DNA of 64,000 nt from Ruegeria sp. ANG-R (GCF_000813985.1 NZ_JWLJ01000004.1:186001-250000); one strand, 5' to 3'; shown: positions 1 to 8,772, counted from the stretch's first letter. Notes: a model not told the origin generated them from the letters alone. Program-made: numbers and translations.

Positions 1-1660
1 CGTGAAGCGGTTGTGAATGGATGTCGACCAGCGTTGGCCCATCATGCTCAACAGCCTGTTTCAGAACCTTCGACAGGTCTTCCGGGTCCTTCACCGTCCA
101 TGATTTCACGCCGAAGGCTCCGGCAACGGCGGCGTGGTCGGTGCGGTTGAAATCGACATTGTAGTATCTCTGACCAAACCCAGCATTCTGCCCCGCTTTG
201 ATCCAGCCAAAGACCGAGTTAGAGAAGACAATGGACGTGATAGGCATGTTGTGCCGCACCATGGTCTCGAACTCACCACAGGTAAAACCAAAAGAACCGT
301 CGCCCATCACTGACAGAGTCTTCACCGACGGTCGCCCGACATGCGCGCCCATTGCAGCGCCCAGAGAATACCCCAACGCGCCGTGTGCCCGGTTGGTGAT
401 AAAATGCCGCCCCGCTTTTCGCCAACGGTAGTGCGCGCTGAAGTACGGGCATGGCGTTCCCGGATCGGCTACGACAATCGCGTCATCATCAAGGATATCC
501 ATCAGCGAAGCCATAACCGCCTCGGGCCGGATCGGTGTGTCGCGGCTGGCGGCAAGTGGGTTGAAGGCAGCCATCTTGGACGTCCATGCGGCGCTGGCCT
601 TGGCGGCACCGCCGAACCTTGGCAGGTCTTGCCGCACTTCCAGCGCCTCTGCCAAGGCTTCGAGCGCCAGACGGGCGTCGGCACAAATCGCCACTTCGGT
701 CGGATAGTTGGCTCCAATCACCATCGGATCGCTGTCGATATGAATGATGACGGCATTGCGCGCGGGACTCCTCCAACGCTCGGTCGTGACCGAGCCTGCG
801 CGACATCCGATGAACAGAACGACATCGGCCTCATCTACGACCGCGCGCGTTGCAGGCACCCCACCGTTCGATCCAACGACACCCAACGCCAGTGGGTCCG
901 TTTCGGCGAGTGAACCCTGCCCCGACACTGTCGTGGCAACGGGCATATCCAGCAGGCCAGCCACCCGGCGCAGCGCGTCGCTGGCCCCGGACAGAACCGG
1001 CCCCCCTCCGCAGACAGCCACAACGGATTTAGCCTTGGCGAGAATCTCTGCGGCCGCCTCAATCGCATCCAGATCGGGTCCTGCGCGTTCCGCCGGATAG
1101 CTGCGATGTCGCGCGTCGGCCCAAATCTCGGCCTCGTCCACCTGCGCTTTTTGAGTGTCGAAGGGCAGAGCCAGATGTGTCGCCCCGGGTGTTCCGGTCG
1201 TCATCGCCCGGAACGCGGCACGCACCATTGCTGGCAACCGGGTCGCATCGTCCAAAGACGCGTTCCATTTGGTCAGCGGGCTGAACAGCGCAGGCTGATC
1301 CAACTCGGTCAGCGGGTACTTCCCCCGGCTGGTCGTCGCCACGTCGGAGGTGATCGCCAGTATTGGAACAGAGCTTTCATTGGCCTCGACCACGCCCGGT
1401 AAAATATAGGTTGCTCCACCCCCGGACGGACCTTCACATACACCGGGCTTACCTGTCACCCGGGCGTAGCCATCCGCCATATAGGCCGCATGACGCTCAT
1501 CGCGGGTCAGAATGTGCTGAATACCGTGATCCATCCGGGCCAGCGCATCATAGAATGGCAGAGTTGTATCGCCACACAGGCCGAACATGTGCTGCACGCC
1601 ATGCGCCTCGAGCATCCGCACCATCGCCTCGGCTCCGGTCAAGTAGTTCGTCCCCGTCAT
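1..1660 (-). CDS. Thiamine diphosphate-dependent enzyme, acetolactate synthase/Xsc-like (C-terminus cut off)
   Basis: Reading back from the ATG at 1660, 553 codons stay open to the window edge, so the C-terminal end is missing. The N-terminal Pyr domain carries the catalytic-Glu segment DERHAAYMADGYARVTG. The PP domain carries GDGSFGFTCGEFETM followed by Asn, the Mg/ThDP-binding motif. The layout is that of the large-subunit acetolactate synthase superfamily, which also includes sulfoacetaldehyde acetyltransferase (Xsc), oxalyl-CoA decarboxylase and glyoxylate carboligase. It lacks the N-terminal sequence I recall for canonical Xsc, so the substrate is open. It is divergent from a gntR gene. 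Phosphate acetyltransferase and a YeiH-type exporter nearby would fit an enzyme releasing acetyl phosphate and sulfite; that is inference. Confidence 0.85.
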   Translation of the reverse strand, partial: MTGTNYLTGAEAMVRMLEAHGVQHMFGLCGDTTLPFYDALARMDHGIQHILTRDERHAAYMADGYARVTGKPGVCEGPSGGGATYILPGVVEANESSVPILAITSDVATTSRGKYPLTELDQPALFSPLTKWNASLDDATRLPAMVRAAFRAMTTGTPGATHLALPFDTQKAQVDEAEIWADARHRSYPAERAGPDLDAIEAAAEILAKAKSVVAVCGGGPVLSGASDALRRVAGLLDMPVATTVSGQGSLAETDPLALGVVGSNGGVPATRAVVDEADVVLFIGCRAGSVTTERWRSPARNAVIIHIDSDPMVIGANYPTEVAICADARLALEALAEALEVRQDLPRFGGAAKASAAWTSKMAAFNPLAASRDTPIRPEAVMASLMDILDDDAIVVADPGTPCPYFSAHYRWRKAGRHFITNRAHGALGYSLGAAMGAHVGRPSVKTLSVMGDGSFGFTCGEFETMVRHNMPITSIVFSNSVFGWIKAGQNAGFGQRYYNVDFNRTDHAAVAGAFGVKSWTVKDPEDLSKVLKQAVEHDGPTLVDIHSQPLH

Positions 1661-1698
1661 GGTCTGCGATTCCTTTGCTTCAAATTGCACACAGATCT

Positions 1699-1717
1699 GT
1701 ATACAGTTTTGTATATT
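1699..1717. promoter_or_regulatory. Candidate GntR operator between the ThDP enzyme and gntR
   Basis: The divergent intergenic region holds CTGTATACAG, a perfect 10-bp palindrome, followed by GTATATT. TnGTATACnA-like palindromes are typical of FCD-type GntR regulators, and such a gene starts 56 bases downstream. A closely similar arrangement, GTATACAG then GTATATT, recurs at 5751-5767 in front of the malyl-CoA lyase gene. Confidence 0.5.
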
Positions 1718-1772
1718 GATTTCAAGGATTGCCTGTGGCACCTATGGGCCACAGAGTAAAAAGACGGAACTC

Positions 1773-2477
1773 ATGGCGGGTCCACGCGTTGATGATATCT
1801 ACGATCAGGTGAAGGCGATGGCCGTCTCTTTTCGCCTGCGCCCAGGCGACCGTCTGAACGAGGTGGCCCTGTCAAAAGAGCTGGGGGTCAGCCGCACTCC
1901 GTTGCGTGAGGCGCTGAACCGGCTGGTTGCGGAACGGTTGTTCGACTTTCGGCCGGGTCAGGGTTTCTTTTGCCGTCCACTGGATGCCCAAAGCGTGTTC
2001 GATCTGTTTGAGCTGCGCCAAATCATCGAAACCGCCGCCGTCCGCACGGCCTGCACCAAAGCCACAACCGACGAACTGAGGGCACTTCACGATGAGTTGT
2101 ATGCGACGGGAATCGACATCTCCGGACTTACGGTCGAAGAGGCCGTGACCCGGGACGAGGCGTTCCATCTGGGTATCGCAAGACTGTCAGGCAACATGGA
2201 GTTGCTGCAGACCCTGACGCGGATCAATGAGCGCATACGCTATATCCGCTGGATTTCCATGAGCCTTGACCGGGTTCAACGCTCAAAAGACGAACACAAG
2301 CGCGTCATGCAGGCCTTGATGAACCGCGACGCGGATGAGGCCGCACATGTTCTGGGCGCACACATAAACAAGCGGATGGATCAGGTGCAGGATGCCGTGC
2401 GCCACGGGATATCCAGCATCTACATGGAGGGGTCCGAAGATATCTCGGCCCGCATTATTCAGGAGGCGCAGCCATGA
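1773..2477 (+). CDS. GntR-family (FadR/FCD subfamily) transcriptional regulator
   Basis: This is a 234-residue protein with an N-terminal winged helix, including LGVSRTPLREALNRL with the usual GntR recognition helix, and an all-helical C-terminal FCD ligand domain (EAFHLGIARLSGN, then a C-terminal His in LGAHINKRM). FCD proteins usually sense small carboxylates. The frame is open upstream to 1659, but the ATG at 1773 starts at the expected domain edge. The ribosome site is weak. The gene is divergent from the ThDP enzyme and overlaps the next gene by ATGA, so it is co-transcribed with the racemase. Probably the local regulator, likely autoregulated through the site at 1699-1717. Confidence 0.88.
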   Translation: MAGPRVDDIYDQVKAMAVSFRLRPGDRLNEVALSKELGVSRTPLREALNRLVAERLFDFRPGQGFFCRPLDAQSVFDLFELRQIIETAAVRTACTKATTDELRALHDELYATGIDISGLTVEEAVTRDEAFHLGIARLSGNMELLQTLTRINERIRYIRWISMSLDRVQRSKDEHKRVMQALMNRDADEAAHVLGAHINKRMDQVQDAVRHGISSIYMEGSEDISARIIQEAQP

Positions 2478-3184
2478 TCGCGCAGGGTGGGAAATCCATC
2501 TACGGGGCCTCAGTCGGCATTCTTATGCTGGACGCGCAATTTCCGCGAATCCCCGGCGATATGGGCAATGCTCTGACCTGGCCGTTTCCGGTGCTTTACC
2601 GCATCGTTCGGGACGCTACGCCTGATCTTGTGGTTCGGAAGCGCGCCGAGGGGATGCTGGGCACATTCATCGATGCCGCCCGGGACCTCGTCAAAGATGG
2701 GGTAGACGGGATTACCACCAACTGCGGCTTTCTCTCGCTGTTTCAGGAAGAACTGGCCGAGGCGGTCCCGGTCCCGGTCGCAACATCTTCTATGATGCAG
2801 GTCGATATGGTGAACCGCATTCTTCCCGCCGGAAAGCGTGCGGGTATTCTGACCGTTTCAGCATCGACACTTACCGAAAGGCATCTTGAGAGCGCTCGGG
2901 TCCCCGCAGGTACGCCGATTGGTTCGACCGAGGGCGGTCGCGAATTCACCTCAGCGATCCTTGGAAACAGGTTGACGCTGGATGTGGACAAAGCCCGCGC
3001 CGACAATGTTGAAGCCGCGCTTGCACTGCAGTCAGACAACCCTGACCTTGGCGCAATCGTTTTGGAGTGTACAAACATGTGCCCCTATGCGCCCGACATT
3101 CAACAAGCGACAGGTTTGCCGGTGTTTTCCATTGTTACATTTGTAAGCTGGTTTCAGGCCGGACTGACCCCGCCGAGGTACTGA
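2474..3184 (+). CDS. Aspartate/glutamate/hydantoin racemase-family protein
   Basis: This 236-residue protein has the two-domain Asp/Glu racemase fold signature, with both candidate catalytic cysteines: TTNCGFLSLF in the first half and LECTNMCPYAPD in the second. Known members include aspartate and glutamate racemases, hydantoin racemase, maleate isomerase and arylmalonate decarboxylase, which use one or two cysteines for proton transfer. The start overlaps the gntR stop (ATGA), so the two are translationally coupled. The substrate cannot be told from sequence; the context suggests a small dicarboxylate or amino acid. Confidence 0.75.
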   Translation: MIAQGGKSIYGASVGILMLDAQFPRIPGDMGNALTWPFPVLYRIVRDATPDLVVRKRAEGMLGTFIDAARDLVKDGVDGITTNCGFLSLFQEELAEAVPVPVATSSMMQVDMVNRILPAGKRAGILTVSASTLTERHLESARVPAGTPIGSTEGGREFTSAILGNRLTLDVDKARADNVEAALALQSDNPDLGAIVLECTNMCPYAPDIQQATGLPVFSIVTFVSWFQAGLTPPRY

Positions 3185-3482
3185 CCGGGCAGGAACTGTA
3201 CCGTCGGCGGCACCCGGACAGATGTCGGCAACCCCGGCTCTGATCAGGTGCGGCTCTGGTGCCGCTATTCAACAATGGCGGGCTTGGACGGGCACACCAA
3301 TCAGTCCAGAACAGCCGTCGTTTATAGCCAGATAACGAATCTGGACCTATCGGCAACGGCTTGACGGTAACCTGGAACCAAGCGATCAAAAGGCGAACCT
3401 GGGGCAGTGAGCCCACAATGATCGAACAGGAGCCGAAGGCCCCGTTCTGATACCGTCAACACCAGCGCAGGACCCGTGACGC
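3185..3482. other. Intergenic stretch, no gene recognised
   Basis: About 300 bases separate the racemase stop from the pta start. Short open frames exist on both strands but none has a ribosome site, recognisable motif or plausible protein composition. It may hold the pta promoter; I see no clear operator or terminator. Confidence 0.5.
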
Positions 3483-4490
3483 ATGACGAAAACACCGATC
3501 GAGTTGTTGGCGGCCAGCGCCCCGGACACACGCCCCGTCGTCGCCCTGAGCGAGGGCACCGATCCTCGCATCGTCGCCGGTGCTCTGGCAGCCCAAAAGG
3601 CTGGTTTGACCGACATCATTCTCGTCGGGCCTCAGGCCGACGTTGAAGCCGCCCTGCACGCCGAAGACGCCTCTGCCGGAGATGGCATTGAGATCCACGA
3701 CCCGACGCAATCAGCTTTGACCGCCACCTTTGCCGCCGAGTACCTTGACCTGCGCAAGCACAAAGGAATCGATGACGCCGCCGCGCGCAAAGCGGCCGAG
3801 ACTCCTTTGGTGTATGCCGCAATGCTGGTTCGGCTGGGACATGCCACGGGGACCGTAGGTGGCGCGGTACATACAACCGGTGACGTCGTCAGAACTGCAA
3901 TCCAGGTCATCGGAATGAGCCCTGATGCCGGAATGGTATCATCGTTCTTCCTGATGTACCCACCCGAAACCGCATCGGCGGGTGCTAGGGCGATGCTGTA
4001 TTCCGACTGCGGCCTCGTGATCGACCCGAACTCCGAGGAACTGGCAAGCATCGCTGCTGCATCTGCCGTTTCTGCACGCGCGTTGCTGCAGGAAGAGCCT
4101 AAAATCGCGATGCTGAGCTTTTCTACCAAAGGCAGCGCGCGGCACCCTGCAGTGGACAAGGTCATCAACGCAACCAATATTCTGCGGGCGAAACACCCAG
4201 AACTGAATGTGGATGGAGAACTGCAATTCGATGCGGCCTTTGTCCCCTCGATTGGCGAACGTAAATCGCCGGGTTCGCCCGTTGCCGGTCAGGCGAATGT
4301 CAAGATTTTCCCCAATCTGGACGCGGGGAACATCGGCTACAAGATGACGCAAAGGTTGGGTGGATATCTGGCAATCGGACCGGTCCTGCAGGGCCTTGCC
4401 AAACCGGCTAACGACCTGTCGCGCGGATGCAGTGCCGAAGATGTGACGCAGATCATCGCTGTCACCATTCTGCAGGCCCGCAAAACCTGA
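3483..4490 (+). CDS. pta: Phosphate acetyltransferase
   Basis: This 335-residue protein is the short, single-domain form of phosphate acetyltransferase (PTA_PTB family), interconverting acetyl phosphate plus CoA with acetyl-CoA plus phosphate. Family segments are visible: ALSEGTDPRIVAGA near the N-terminus, GHATGTVGGAVHTTGDVVRTA in the middle, SSFFLMYP, and NLDAGNIGYKMTQRLGG with AIGPVLQGLAKPANDLSRG near the C-terminus. In sulfonate-degrading alphaproteobacteria a pta of this type follows xsc and processes the acetyl phosphate formed. No acetate kinase gene is adjacent, which fits a catabolic role towards acetyl-CoA. The exporter gene follows after 70 bases, probably in the same operon. Confidence 0.93.
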   Translation: MTKTPIELLAASAPDTRPVVALSEGTDPRIVAGALAAQKAGLTDIILVGPQADVEAALHAEDASAGDGIEIHDPTQSALTATFAAEYLDLRKHKGIDDAAARKAAETPLVYAAMLVRLGHATGTVGGAVHTTGDVVRTAIQVIGMSPDAGMVSSFFLMYPPETASAGARAMLYSDCGLVIDPNSEELASIAAASAVSARALLQEEPKIAMLSFSTKGSARHPAVDKVINATNILRAKHPELNVDGELQFDAAFVPSIGERKSPGSPVAGQANVKIFPNLDAGNIGYKMTQRLGGYLAIGPVLQGLAKPANDLSRGCSAEDVTQIIAVTILQARKT

Positions 4491-4560
4491 AAAACGGCAG
4501 CCCGCCTGCCACGTCGAGCAGGTCCGCGACCCAAGTATTACCAACAAAGGACCATCAGCT

Positions 4561-5592
4561 ATGGCGTCCGCCGATTCCTCATCCCTGCCCCTCACCGAGC
4601 GGACCAAAGAGCGTGTTCGCACGCTCTTTCCCGGTATCATGATTGCCGTGACCGTCGCTGTTGCCGCCAAGTTCCTGTCCGAACACTATGCCACCCCAGC
4701 CATGCTGCTGGCCCTTCTGCTGGGCATCGCGGTCAGCTTTCTTGGCGAAGAAGGAAAAACCGTTGAGGGGATCGCATTTTCCGCCCGCACACTACTGCGC
4801 CTCGGCGTGGCCCTTCTGGGGGTACGTGTGTCGATGACCCTGATGCTGGGATTGGGCTGGGACCTGATTGCTTTGGTGATCGCAGGGGTGTTGCTGACCA
4901 TAGGCTTTGGTCTGTCCGTCGCCCGTTTCTTTGGCCACAAATGGCGCTTTGCCTTTCTGACTGCAGGTTCGGTCGCAATCTGCGGTGCATCGGCAGCGAT
5001 GGCGATCAGCGCAATTCTGCCAAAGGACGAACGCTCGGAAGAGCGCCTGATCTTCACGGTGATGGGTGTAACCGTGCTGTCCACCATCGCCATGATCGCC
5101 TATCCGATCCTTGTGCGCACATTGGGTATGAACGAGATTGCGGGCGGTGTCTTTCTGGGCGGCACCATTCATGATGTGGCTCAGGTGGTAGGTGCCGGCT
5201 TCTCGATCTCGGAACAAACCGGAGATACGGCGACCCTCGTCAAATTGTTCCGCGTTGCGATGCTTGCGCCCGTGGTTCTGGTCGCCTCGCTGATCATCCG
5301 CAGCTTTGCCGAAATGGACGAAGAAGGCAAGCGCCCACCGCTGCTACCCGGCTTCGTACTGGGGTTTCTGATACTGGCGGCGGCATCCTCGTTCGGACTG
5401 ATCCCGCCGGTGCTTGCTGAATTTCTCAGCCAGTCTTCCCGCTGGCTTTTGCTTGTCGCAATCGCGGCTGTGGGAATGAAGACAAACCTTAAACAGATTC
5501 TGTCTGTCGGCGCTGCGGCAATCGCGCTCATCATTGCGGAAACGCTGTTCATCGCCGGAGTCATCCTGGCGGGAATCACCGTGCTGACCTGA
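4561..5592 (+). CDS. YeiH/TauZ-type putative sulfate (sulfite) exporter
   Basis: This 343-residue, highly hydrophobic protein belongs to the YeiH family (PF03601, formerly a conserved hypothetical family), with about ten predicted membrane segments. Family landmarks are LGIAVSFLGEE, LLRLGVALLGVRVS, CGASAAMAI and GGTIHDVAQVVGAG. Relatives called TauZ or SafE-like lie in taurine and sulfoacetate gene clusters and are proposed to export sulfite or sulfate released by Xsc. The position directly after pta supports such a role here, but no canonical xsc is seen in the window. It sits in the inner membrane. Confidence 0.85.
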   Translation: MASADSSSLPLTERTKERVRTLFPGIMIAVTVAVAAKFLSEHYATPAMLLALLLGIAVSFLGEEGKTVEGIAFSARTLLRLGVALLGVRVSMTLMLGLGWDLIALVIAGVLLTIGFGLSVARFFGHKWRFAFLTAGSVAICGASAAMAISAILPKDERSEERLIFTVMGVTVLSTIAMIAYPILVRTLGMNEIAGGVFLGGTIHDVAQVVGAGFSISEQTGDTATLVKLFRVAMLAPVVLVASLIIRSFAEMDEEGKRPPLLPGFVLGFLILAAASSFGLIPPVLAEFLSQSSRWLLLVAIAAVGMKTNLKQILSVGAAAIALIIAETLFIAGVILAGITVLT

Positions 5593-5961
5593 AGCATCCG
5601 CTTCGCTCTGCAAGAGCCAGCCATGCATCTGATCAGTATCCCCGGTTTGGTAAGGCTGGGGATGCCCGCGCACGGTGCCGATTGGTCCTTGCCCATTGAA
5701 TTTGCGGTCTAAATAAATCCCAGCCACTCTGATGGGTAGGCAGGGCGTTGGTATACAGCGGTATATTTACCGAAATGGGTGGGGAATTACCTATCCAAAT
5801 AGATGTGCCGTGACAGTAGTAAGTTACGTTGCATCCTGACGTGTGGATCGGTTCTTCTGCTCGGCAATAACACCGTCAAAGCCAGAGACAAATCTGAATT
5901 AGCAATACTCTGTGCCAAGCCACTGATCGATCCCAATCCCTGAGACGAAGGACCAAACCCC
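5593..5961. other. 369-base intergenic region upstream of the malyl-CoA lyase gene
   Basis: No gene is supported here. A short GAAGC-ATCC-GCTTC hairpin directly follows the exporter stop but has no U-tract. The rest contains the candidate operator at 5751-5767 and is locally AT-richer than its surroundings, as expected for a promoter region of the downstream lyase gene. Confidence 0.5.
5751..5767. promoter_or_regulatory. Second copy of the candidate GntR site
   Basis: GTATACAG at 5751-5758 is followed two bases later by GTATATT at 5761-5767. The same two blocks occur at 1699-1717 with a four-base spacer. The site is about 195 bases upstream of the malyl-CoA lyase start. The match suggests one regulator controls both ends of this region. 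Confidence 0.45.
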
Positions 5962-6939
5962 ATGAGTTTTTTCGCCATTGACCAAGCCACTGCACGTCTG
6001 AACCGCAGCGAGCTGGCAGTTCCCGGAAGCCAGCCAAGTATGTTTGAAAAGGCTGCTCAATCGGATGTCGATGTGATCTTTCTTGACCTCGAAGATGCGG
6101 TAGCACCCGATGAAAAGGAACAAGCCCGCAAGAACATCATCCGGGCCCTGAATGATATTGACTGGGGCAGCAAAACGATGTCAGTGCGCATCAACGGGCT
6201 GGACACGCATTACATGTATCGCGATGTGGTGGACGTAGTCGAACAGGCCGGGGAACGGCTGGACCTGATCATGATCCCCAAGGTCGGCACGGCGGCGGAT
6301 GTCTACGCGGTCGATATGATGGTCACGCAGATCGAAGACGCGATGGGCTACAAAAACCGCATCGGGTTTGAACACATCATCGAAACCGCGCTTGGGATGC
6401 AGAATGTCAGCGAGATTGCGGCGGCCTCAAAGCGCAATGAAAGCCTGCATTTCGGTGTCGCGGATTATGCCGCGTCGACCCGGGCCCGCACCACAATCAT
6501 TGGCGGGGTGAATCCGGACTATTCGGTACTGACCGACCCCGATCACGGCGCCAACCGCGCGACCCACTGGGGCGATATGTGGCATTACGCACTTGCCCGC
6601 ATGGTGGTTGCTGCACGCGCCAATGGGTTGCGCCCGATTGACGGACCATTCGGAGATTTCCAGGACCCTGAGGGCTACAAGGCTGCTGCAAAACGCGCCG
6701 CCGTTTTGGGGTGCGAGGGGAAATGGGCGATCCATCCAAGCCAGATCGCCCTGGCAAACGAGGTGATGTCCCCCAGCGAAGCGGAGGTGACCAAAGCACA
6801 GCGCATACTGGTCGCCATGTCAGAGGCGGAAACCGCCGGGAAAGGGGCTGTATCTCTGGATGGCCGACTGATCGACTATGCCTCGATCCGTCAGGCGGAA
6901 GTCATGGTTGAAAAGGCCAGACAAATCGCAGCTGCCTGA
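5962..6939 (+). CDS. mcl: Malyl-CoA lyase (HpcH/HpaI aldolase/CitE family)
   Basis: This 325-residue protein is very close to serine-cycle and ethylmalonyl-CoA-pathway malyl-CoA lyases: RSELAVPGSQPSMFEKAAQ, FLDLEDAVAPDEKEQARKNI with the Glu/Asp metal ligands, SVRINGLDTHYMYRDVVD, FGVADYAASTRARTTIIGG, and GPFGDFQDPEGY with GKWAIHPSQIALANEV. Such enzymes cleave L-malyl-CoA (and often beta-methylmalyl-CoA) to acetyl-CoA or propionyl-CoA plus glyoxylate. The sequence resembles the Methylobacterium MclA type more than the Rhodobacter Mcl1 type as I remember them. A GAAGGA ribosome site precedes the ATG. Acetyl-CoA from the upstream pta would be a natural partner metabolite. No mtkAB genes are adjacent. 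Confidence 0.88.
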   Translation: MSFFAIDQATARLNRSELAVPGSQPSMFEKAAQSDVDVIFLDLEDAVAPDEKEQARKNIIRALNDIDWGSKTMSVRINGLDTHYMYRDVVDVVEQAGERLDLIMIPKVGTAADVYAVDMMVTQIEDAMGYKNRIGFEHIIETALGMQNVSEIAAASKRNESLHFGVADYAASTRARTTIIGGVNPDYSVLTDPDHGANRATHWGDMWHYALARMVVAARANGLRPIDGPFGDFQDPEGYKAAAKRAAVLGCEGKWAIHPSQIALANEVMSPSEAEVTKAQRILVAMSEAETAGKGAVSLDGRLIDYASIRQAEVMVEKARQIAAA

Positions 6940-6943
6940 CGCC

Positions 6944-6958
6944 CTTGCATAATGCAAG
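6944..6958. terminator. Inverted repeat just after mcl
   Basis: CTTGCAT and ATGCAAG form a perfect 7-bp inverted repeat around one base, four bases past the mcl stop. It lacks a U-tract, so it may be a weak terminator or a protein site. Confidence 0.3.
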
Positions 6959-7143
6959 AACGCGACAGGTTTGTCCGCGGCGCATGTCGCGGGCAACACC
7001 GTCACTCTGAGGTCGAGTACTTTTTTGTGCCGGGCCGACAAATGACACCTATCATCCGCACGGAATTGATGCGTATGTAGGTGCATCCGCAGAACGGCAC
7101 CACTGCTGAAGCGCGCTTTACGCCCGATTGACCCCCTTGTGAG

Positions 7144-8382
7144 ATGAAGAAGATGGACAATGCTCAGTCGCTACCACCCGGTCAAAATGCCGAGCCGGGC
7201 TTCTGGCTTGATACATCCGAGCACCGCAGCTGGTTGAAGGATCAGGCTGTCCGTCAACTGGAGTTCTTCAGCACGAGTTGCCGGGACGAGCCCGGATTTT
7301 TCATCCTCGGATACGACGGCAGCGCGCTACCGAACAAGCTGCAGGAACTGCACACAACCACGCGTCTCGTGCATTCATATGCTCTGGGACATCTTGTCGG
7401 CTTTCGGGGCGCCGAGCGGATCATTGACCACGGCATGGCATATCTCAACAGCCACCACAGAGACCGGGATCATACCGGTTATCTCTGGGCGCTGGAGGGT
7501 GATCAAATCAAGGATGATCGCAAGCTTGCCTACGGGCATGCCTTTGTTCTTCTGGCCGCATCGAGCGCAGAGCAAGCGGGTCACCCGGATGCAGATAGGC
7601 TCCTGTCAGACGTCCGGCGGGTTTTGGACACGCATTTTTGGGACGAAGATGCAGGACTGTTCTGCGATGAATGGAACCGGGACTGGACGCCTTTCTCCTC
7701 GTACCGGGGAATGAACGCGAATATGCACAGCGTTGAGGCGATGCTTGCAGCCTATGAGGCGACGGACGATGAAATCTACCTTTCGCGCGCCGGTCGCATT
7801 CTCGACTTCTTTACCGGTCGGATCGCGCCCGCAGAAAGCTGGCGTTTGCCCGAGCACTACACAGCCGACTGGCAGATTGATCGCGACTATGTGGGCGACC
7901 CGATGTTCCGGCCCGCGGGAACAACCCCGGGCCATTCATTCGAACTTGGACGGCTGCAGCTGCAGCATTGGGATTTGTCGGGCCGACCGGACACGGATGC
8001 ACCGGTTGCGGCGCGTCGATTGATTGAACGGGCTCTGGACGATGCATGGCTGCCCGGCGGAGGCTTGGCCTACACTTTGAACTTTAAAGGTCAGGTCGCC
8101 AATGCGTCACGGTTTTGGTGGCCGGTGACCGAAGCCATCGGCGCGGTCGCCGCATTGATCGCAATGGACAAAAGACCGGAAGATGAAATCTGGTACAGGA
8201 AGCTTTGGACCTATGCGAATGAAACGCTTGTGGATCATCAAAATGGTGGCTGGTTTCCTGCCGTGGACGACGCCGGGAACATCGTGACATCAATTTTCGA
8301 TGGCAAACCGGATATCTACCATTCGCTGCAGGCTTGTCTGTTCCCTCTCTCGGGCCGCCTGTCGAGAATGCTACCTCTTTAG
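7144..8382 (+). CDS. AGE-family (YihS-like) sugar isomerase/epimerase
   Basis: This 412-residue protein is an (alpha/alpha)6-barrel N-acylglucosamine 2-epimerase (AGE) family member. Landmarks are TTRLVHSYALG, an early barrel His; YRGMNANMHSVEAMLAAYEAT, the family's most diagnostic stretch; GTTPGHSFELGRLQLQ, with the His-Glu pair; and RFWWPVTEAIGA. These correspond to positions in YihS (sulfoquinovose/aldose-ketose isomerase) and mannose isomerase, where histidines abstract the proton. So an aldose-ketose isomerase is more likely than a GlcNAc 2-epimerase. No sulfoquinovose kinase or aldolase is nearby. ATG codons at 7144 and 7153 are both possible starts and neither has a strong ribosome site. 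Confidence 0.8.
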   Translation: MKKMDNAQSLPPGQNAEPGFWLDTSEHRSWLKDQAVRQLEFFSTSCRDEPGFFILGYDGSALPNKLQELHTTTRLVHSYALGHLVGFRGAERIIDHGMAYLNSHHRDRDHTGYLWALEGDQIKDDRKLAYGHAFVLLAASSAEQAGHPDADRLLSDVRRVLDTHFWDEDAGLFCDEWNRDWTPFSSYRGMNANMHSVEAMLAAYEATDDEIYLSRAGRILDFFTGRIAPAESWRLPEHYTADWQIDRDYVGDPMFRPAGTTPGHSFELGRLQLQHWDLSGRPDTDAPVAARRLIERALDDAWLPGGGLAYTLNFKGQVANASRFWWPVTEAIGAVAALIAMDKRPEDEIWYRKLWTYANETLVDHQNGGWFPAVDDAGNIVTSIFDGKPDIYHSLQACLFPLSGRLSRMLPL

Positions 8383-8529
8383 TTGACGCGAATTCGGACA
8401 GAGTGAGAACCGCATCCGACCAGTTAAATTGAAGATTCGGGCAAAACCTGCTATATTTGCCACATTCAACATCATCTGACGACCTGACCAATTCGGATGC
8501 GTTTATCAACGAACGGATAGGAGAGTTGA

Positions 8530-8772
8530 ATGGCAAATCAAGCACGTGGAAAGCGAAGTACCCGCAAGGGCAAGGTCGAGGTGCGACCGCAACCATCAGC
8601 CCATTCCGCATTGGGAGAGCGGGCAGAAGCAGCGGGCCTCATGACCCCCCAAATGCTGAGTGAACGCGACGAGAGAGTGTCGAAAATCCGCAAAAAGGGC
8701 GGTCCCGACCTCGAAGAGGACAACTCGGACCGTTCCGGCAGCGAAGCCGGACCGACTGAACTGGATTACTAA
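8530..8772 (+). CDS. Small charged hypothetical protein
   Basis: I do not recognise this 80-residue protein. The N-terminal third is basic and Lys/Arg-rich (MANQARGKRSTRKGK), and the C-terminal half is mixed-charge and acidic (LEEDNSDRSGSEAGPTELDY), which suggests disorder. The start follows a GGATAGGAGAG-type ribosome site. It lies 46 bases ahead of the beta-propeller gene on the same strand, so they are probably co-transcribed. No signal peptide or membrane segment is present. Confidence 0.6.
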   Translation: MANQARGKRSTRKGKVEVRPQPSAHSALGERAEAAGLMTPQMLSERDERVSKIRKKGGPDLEEDNSDRSGSEAGPTELDY

